Made by a program: the position numbers and the translations under genes. Of a stretch of 6,641 nucleotides of DNA, positions 5,449 through 6,641 are shown in pieces. The DNA is from Pseudolysobacter sp. (GTDB taxonomy: Bacteria; Pseudomonadota; Gammaproteobacteria; Xanthomonadales; Rhodanobacteraceae). The notes under the pieces were generated by a model. It made no database searches. It saw nothing but the letters and a program-made list of their open reading frames with translations, and had not been told where the DNA came from. The number at the start of each line of letters is the position of its first letter. Positions within the stretch are counted from its first letter, which is position 1. The stretch is from positions 1 to 6,641 of the forward strand of contig JANXUW010000432.1 in assembly GCA_025351985.1 (NCBI GenBank), given 5' to 3'.

Positions 5449-6443
5449 TGTTGCGCTCCGGGCATCAGCGCCAGTGCTTGCAGGCAAGCATGTCGATGCG
5501 CTTCGCCGCTGTCCGGTGCGAGGTGTTGCTGTGGCAATACCAGTTCGTAGCGCATTCCAGCGGCCGCCGCGTTGTTTACCCACGCGGCAAGGCGCGAAAT
5601 GCGTGTTTCGTAGCTGAGTTCGGGCAATTGCGCCCAATCGAAAAGCAGCTCGATACCCTGGCGGCGTTCGAGTTCGCGCACGAGCAATCGATCATGCCGC
5701 GCACTGGCTTTCCACGCGATCAATCGTTGCGCATCGGCATGGCGATAGTCGCGCAGATTGGCGAACTCGTCATCCGCGCCGCGCATTGCGCGCTGACCTT
5801 CGGCACGTGTCGCCAGCGGAAAACCCGGCGCGTTTGTTTCGAGTTTCGGATACACCAGAAAACGCAGTTGCGGATTCAGGTAGCTCCACGGTCGAAACAG
5901 CCCGAACGGATAATCGGTGGAGATCTGCAATCGCCCCGGCGCCAGCCAGCCGCGGCGTTCGGTAGCCAGCTCGACACTGATGCGATTTTCCTGCTGCGGC
6001 AATAAATCGAACGGCATCTCGCCGAACGTACCGCTCAGGCACAGGCCGTAATGCGCACGCTCTGGCGCCGTGAAATTCAGCGTGAAATTCATCGCCTCGC
6101 CAGCGTGCACCGGAGCGACCTGCACGCTGAGCAGTTCGACCTGATCGAGATTGCGCACAGCGCGAAATACGCTGGTCAGCAGCGCCGCACCAAGCAGACT
6201 GGTCAACAGTAATGCAGGATTGTTGCCGTAGTTCAGCGCGGCCATCAGCATGACGAACAACATCAGCGCAAATGCCAGTCCGTAGCGTGTCGGCAGCACA
6301 TAGATGCGATGCCGGTGCAGGCGGATCGGCAAGGTTTCCGCCTGGCGCAGACGTGTCAGCGAAGGCAGGCGTTTTTCGGCGACTTGCAGCAGACGTTCAC
6401 GCGTGGTGCTGGCGCCAGTCACGGCGTGCTCGCGGCGATTCAT
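5445..6443 (-). CDS. DUF58 domain-containing membrane protein (TgpA partner)
   Basis: A 332-residue protein with a charged N-terminal region, two membrane helices in a hairpin (about 54-70 and 76-93), a beta-rich middle section, and the DUF58 signature at 229-258: LRDYRHADAQRLIAWKASAR followed by LLVRELE. The upstream YPFGLFRPWSY (178-188) is also typical of the family. DUF58 proteins are almost always encoded beside MoxR ATPases, and their C-terminal part is often related to von Willebrand A-like folds; a role in assembling or controlling envelope complexes is inferred, not shown. The ATG at 6443 lies 6 nt after the moxR-family stop, with only a weak Shine-Dalgarno, and the stop overlaps the tgpA GTG by 4 nt. 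Both junctions fit a translationally coupled operon. Confidence 0.92.
   Translation of the reverse strand: MNRREHAVTGASTTRERLLQVAEKRLPSLTRLRQAETLPIRLHRHRIYVLPTRYGLAFALMLFVMLMAALNYGNNPALLLTSLLGAALLTSVFRAVRNLDQVELLSVQVAPVHAGEAMNFTLNFTAPERAHYGLCLSGTFGEMPFDLLPQQENRISVELATERRGWLAPGRLQISTDYPFGLFRPWSYLNPQLRFLVYPKLETNAPGFPLATRAEGQRAMRGADDEFANLRDYRHADAQRLIAWKASARHDRLLVRELERRQGIELLFDWAQLPELSYETRISRLAAWVNNAAAAGMRYELVLPQQHLAPDSGEAHRHACLQALALMPGAQQ
5456..5459 (-). promoter_or_regulatory. Ribosome binding site that decides the tgpA GTG start
   Basis: GGAG on the minus strand (5459 down to 5456) lies 7 nt before the GTG at 5448, inside the last codons of the DUF58 gene. Together with the GTGA stop-start overlap it supports translational coupling and a GTG start for tgpA. 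Confidence 0.65.
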
Positions 6444-6449
6444 GCCGGC

Positions 6450-6641
6450 TCAGCGCACCGGCACCTGTGCCAGCAGTTCGCGTGCGATCGAATCACATGT
6501 GCGGCTGGTGGTCGGCGCGGGAATCAGACGGTGCGCGGCAATCTCGACGAACACCGCCTGCAAATCTTCGGGAATGCAGTACGCGCGCGCTTCGAGCAGC
6601 GCATACGCGCGCGCCGCTGCAAGCAGCGCGAGGCCGGCGCG
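6450..6641 (-). CDS. MoxR-family AAA+ ATPase, C-terminal 63 codons only
   Basis: The minus-strand frame is open from the window edge to a TGA at 6452-6450. It reads RAGLALLAAARAYALLEARA, then YCIPEDLQAVFVEIAAHRLIP, and ends QVPVR. The pattern RAGLaLL-aArAyALLeaR-Y-iPEDlQAv----HRL is the C-terminal helical lid of MoxR ATPases. The Walker A/B and sensor motifs lie outside the window. MoxR proteins are hexameric AAA+ chaperone-like ATPases thought to help mature or activate partner complexes. Its place 6 nt before the DUF58 gene and ahead of tgpA gives the standard three-gene order. The segment is short, but the motif and context make the call firm. Confidence 0.88.
   Translation of the reverse strand, partial: RAGLALLAAARAYALLEARAYCIPEDLQAVFVEIAAHRLIPAPTTSRTCDSIARELLAQVPVR

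Noticed and set aside
5449..5637. Longer tgpA with a start at 5637
   Set aside because: The extra 63 residues are encoded by the DUF58 gene in another frame, are Arg/Thr-rich and unlike a TgpA N-terminus. The GTG at 5448 has better signals.
1..6641. Mobile element, CRISPR array, toxin-antitoxin, phage-defence or tRNA genes
   Set aside because: No transposase, integrase, spaced direct repeats, tRNA-like cloverleaf or defence-type protein was seen on either strand. All sizeable coding frames are explained by seven conserved genes.

Overview
The window is an ordinary-looking stretch of a gammaproteobacterial chromosome with moderately high GC. The gene content and protein style suggest the Xanthomonadales/Lysobacterales, possibly a Rhodanobacteraceae-like genome. 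The clues are a secreted S53 (sedolisin-type) peptidase with C-terminal 'WYxPxTSGQG' modules, a RecR with the typical C4 zinc finger, and a MoxR-DUF58-TgpA cluster. This assignment rests on recognising protein families, not on any search.

Layout. Plus strand, 1-2739: the 3' part of a secreted S53 serine-carboxyl peptidase gene, whose 5' end lies outside the window and which ends in two tandem ~140-residue modules. A 55-bp gap follows, containing a possible 11-codon coupled leader ORF. Then come recR (recombinational repair) and hinT (HIT-family nucleoside phosphoramidase). A perfect 14-bp hairpin followed by five T residues (2763-2799) ends this transcript. Minus strand, 6641 down to 2812: the last 63 codons of a MoxR-family AAA+ ATPase, a DUF58 protein, a TgpA-type transmembrane transglutaminase-like protein (GTG start overlapping the DUF58 stop by 4 nt), and after 87 bp an Slp-family outer-membrane lipoprotein with a Gly/Tyr/Trp-rich, His-ended tail. 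The two blocks converge on the terminator.

How the genes work together. moxR-DUF58-tgpA is a recurrent bacterial operon. A AAA+ chaperone-like ATPase, a membrane-anchored DUF58 protein and a polytopic membrane protein with an extracytoplasmic Cys-His-Asp transglutaminase/protease-like domain are presumed to act together at the cell envelope. Slp may belong to the same envelope theme but could have its own promoter. recR and hinT are housekeeping genes that share a transcript by position and have no known common pathway.

I found no convincing undescribed system, mobile element, CRISPR array, tRNA or rRNA. The points most worth a second look are the tandem C-terminal modules of the peptidase, the possible coupled leader ORF before recR, and the unusual tail of the Slp lipoprotein. 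There is no stretch over 300 bases without a gene.
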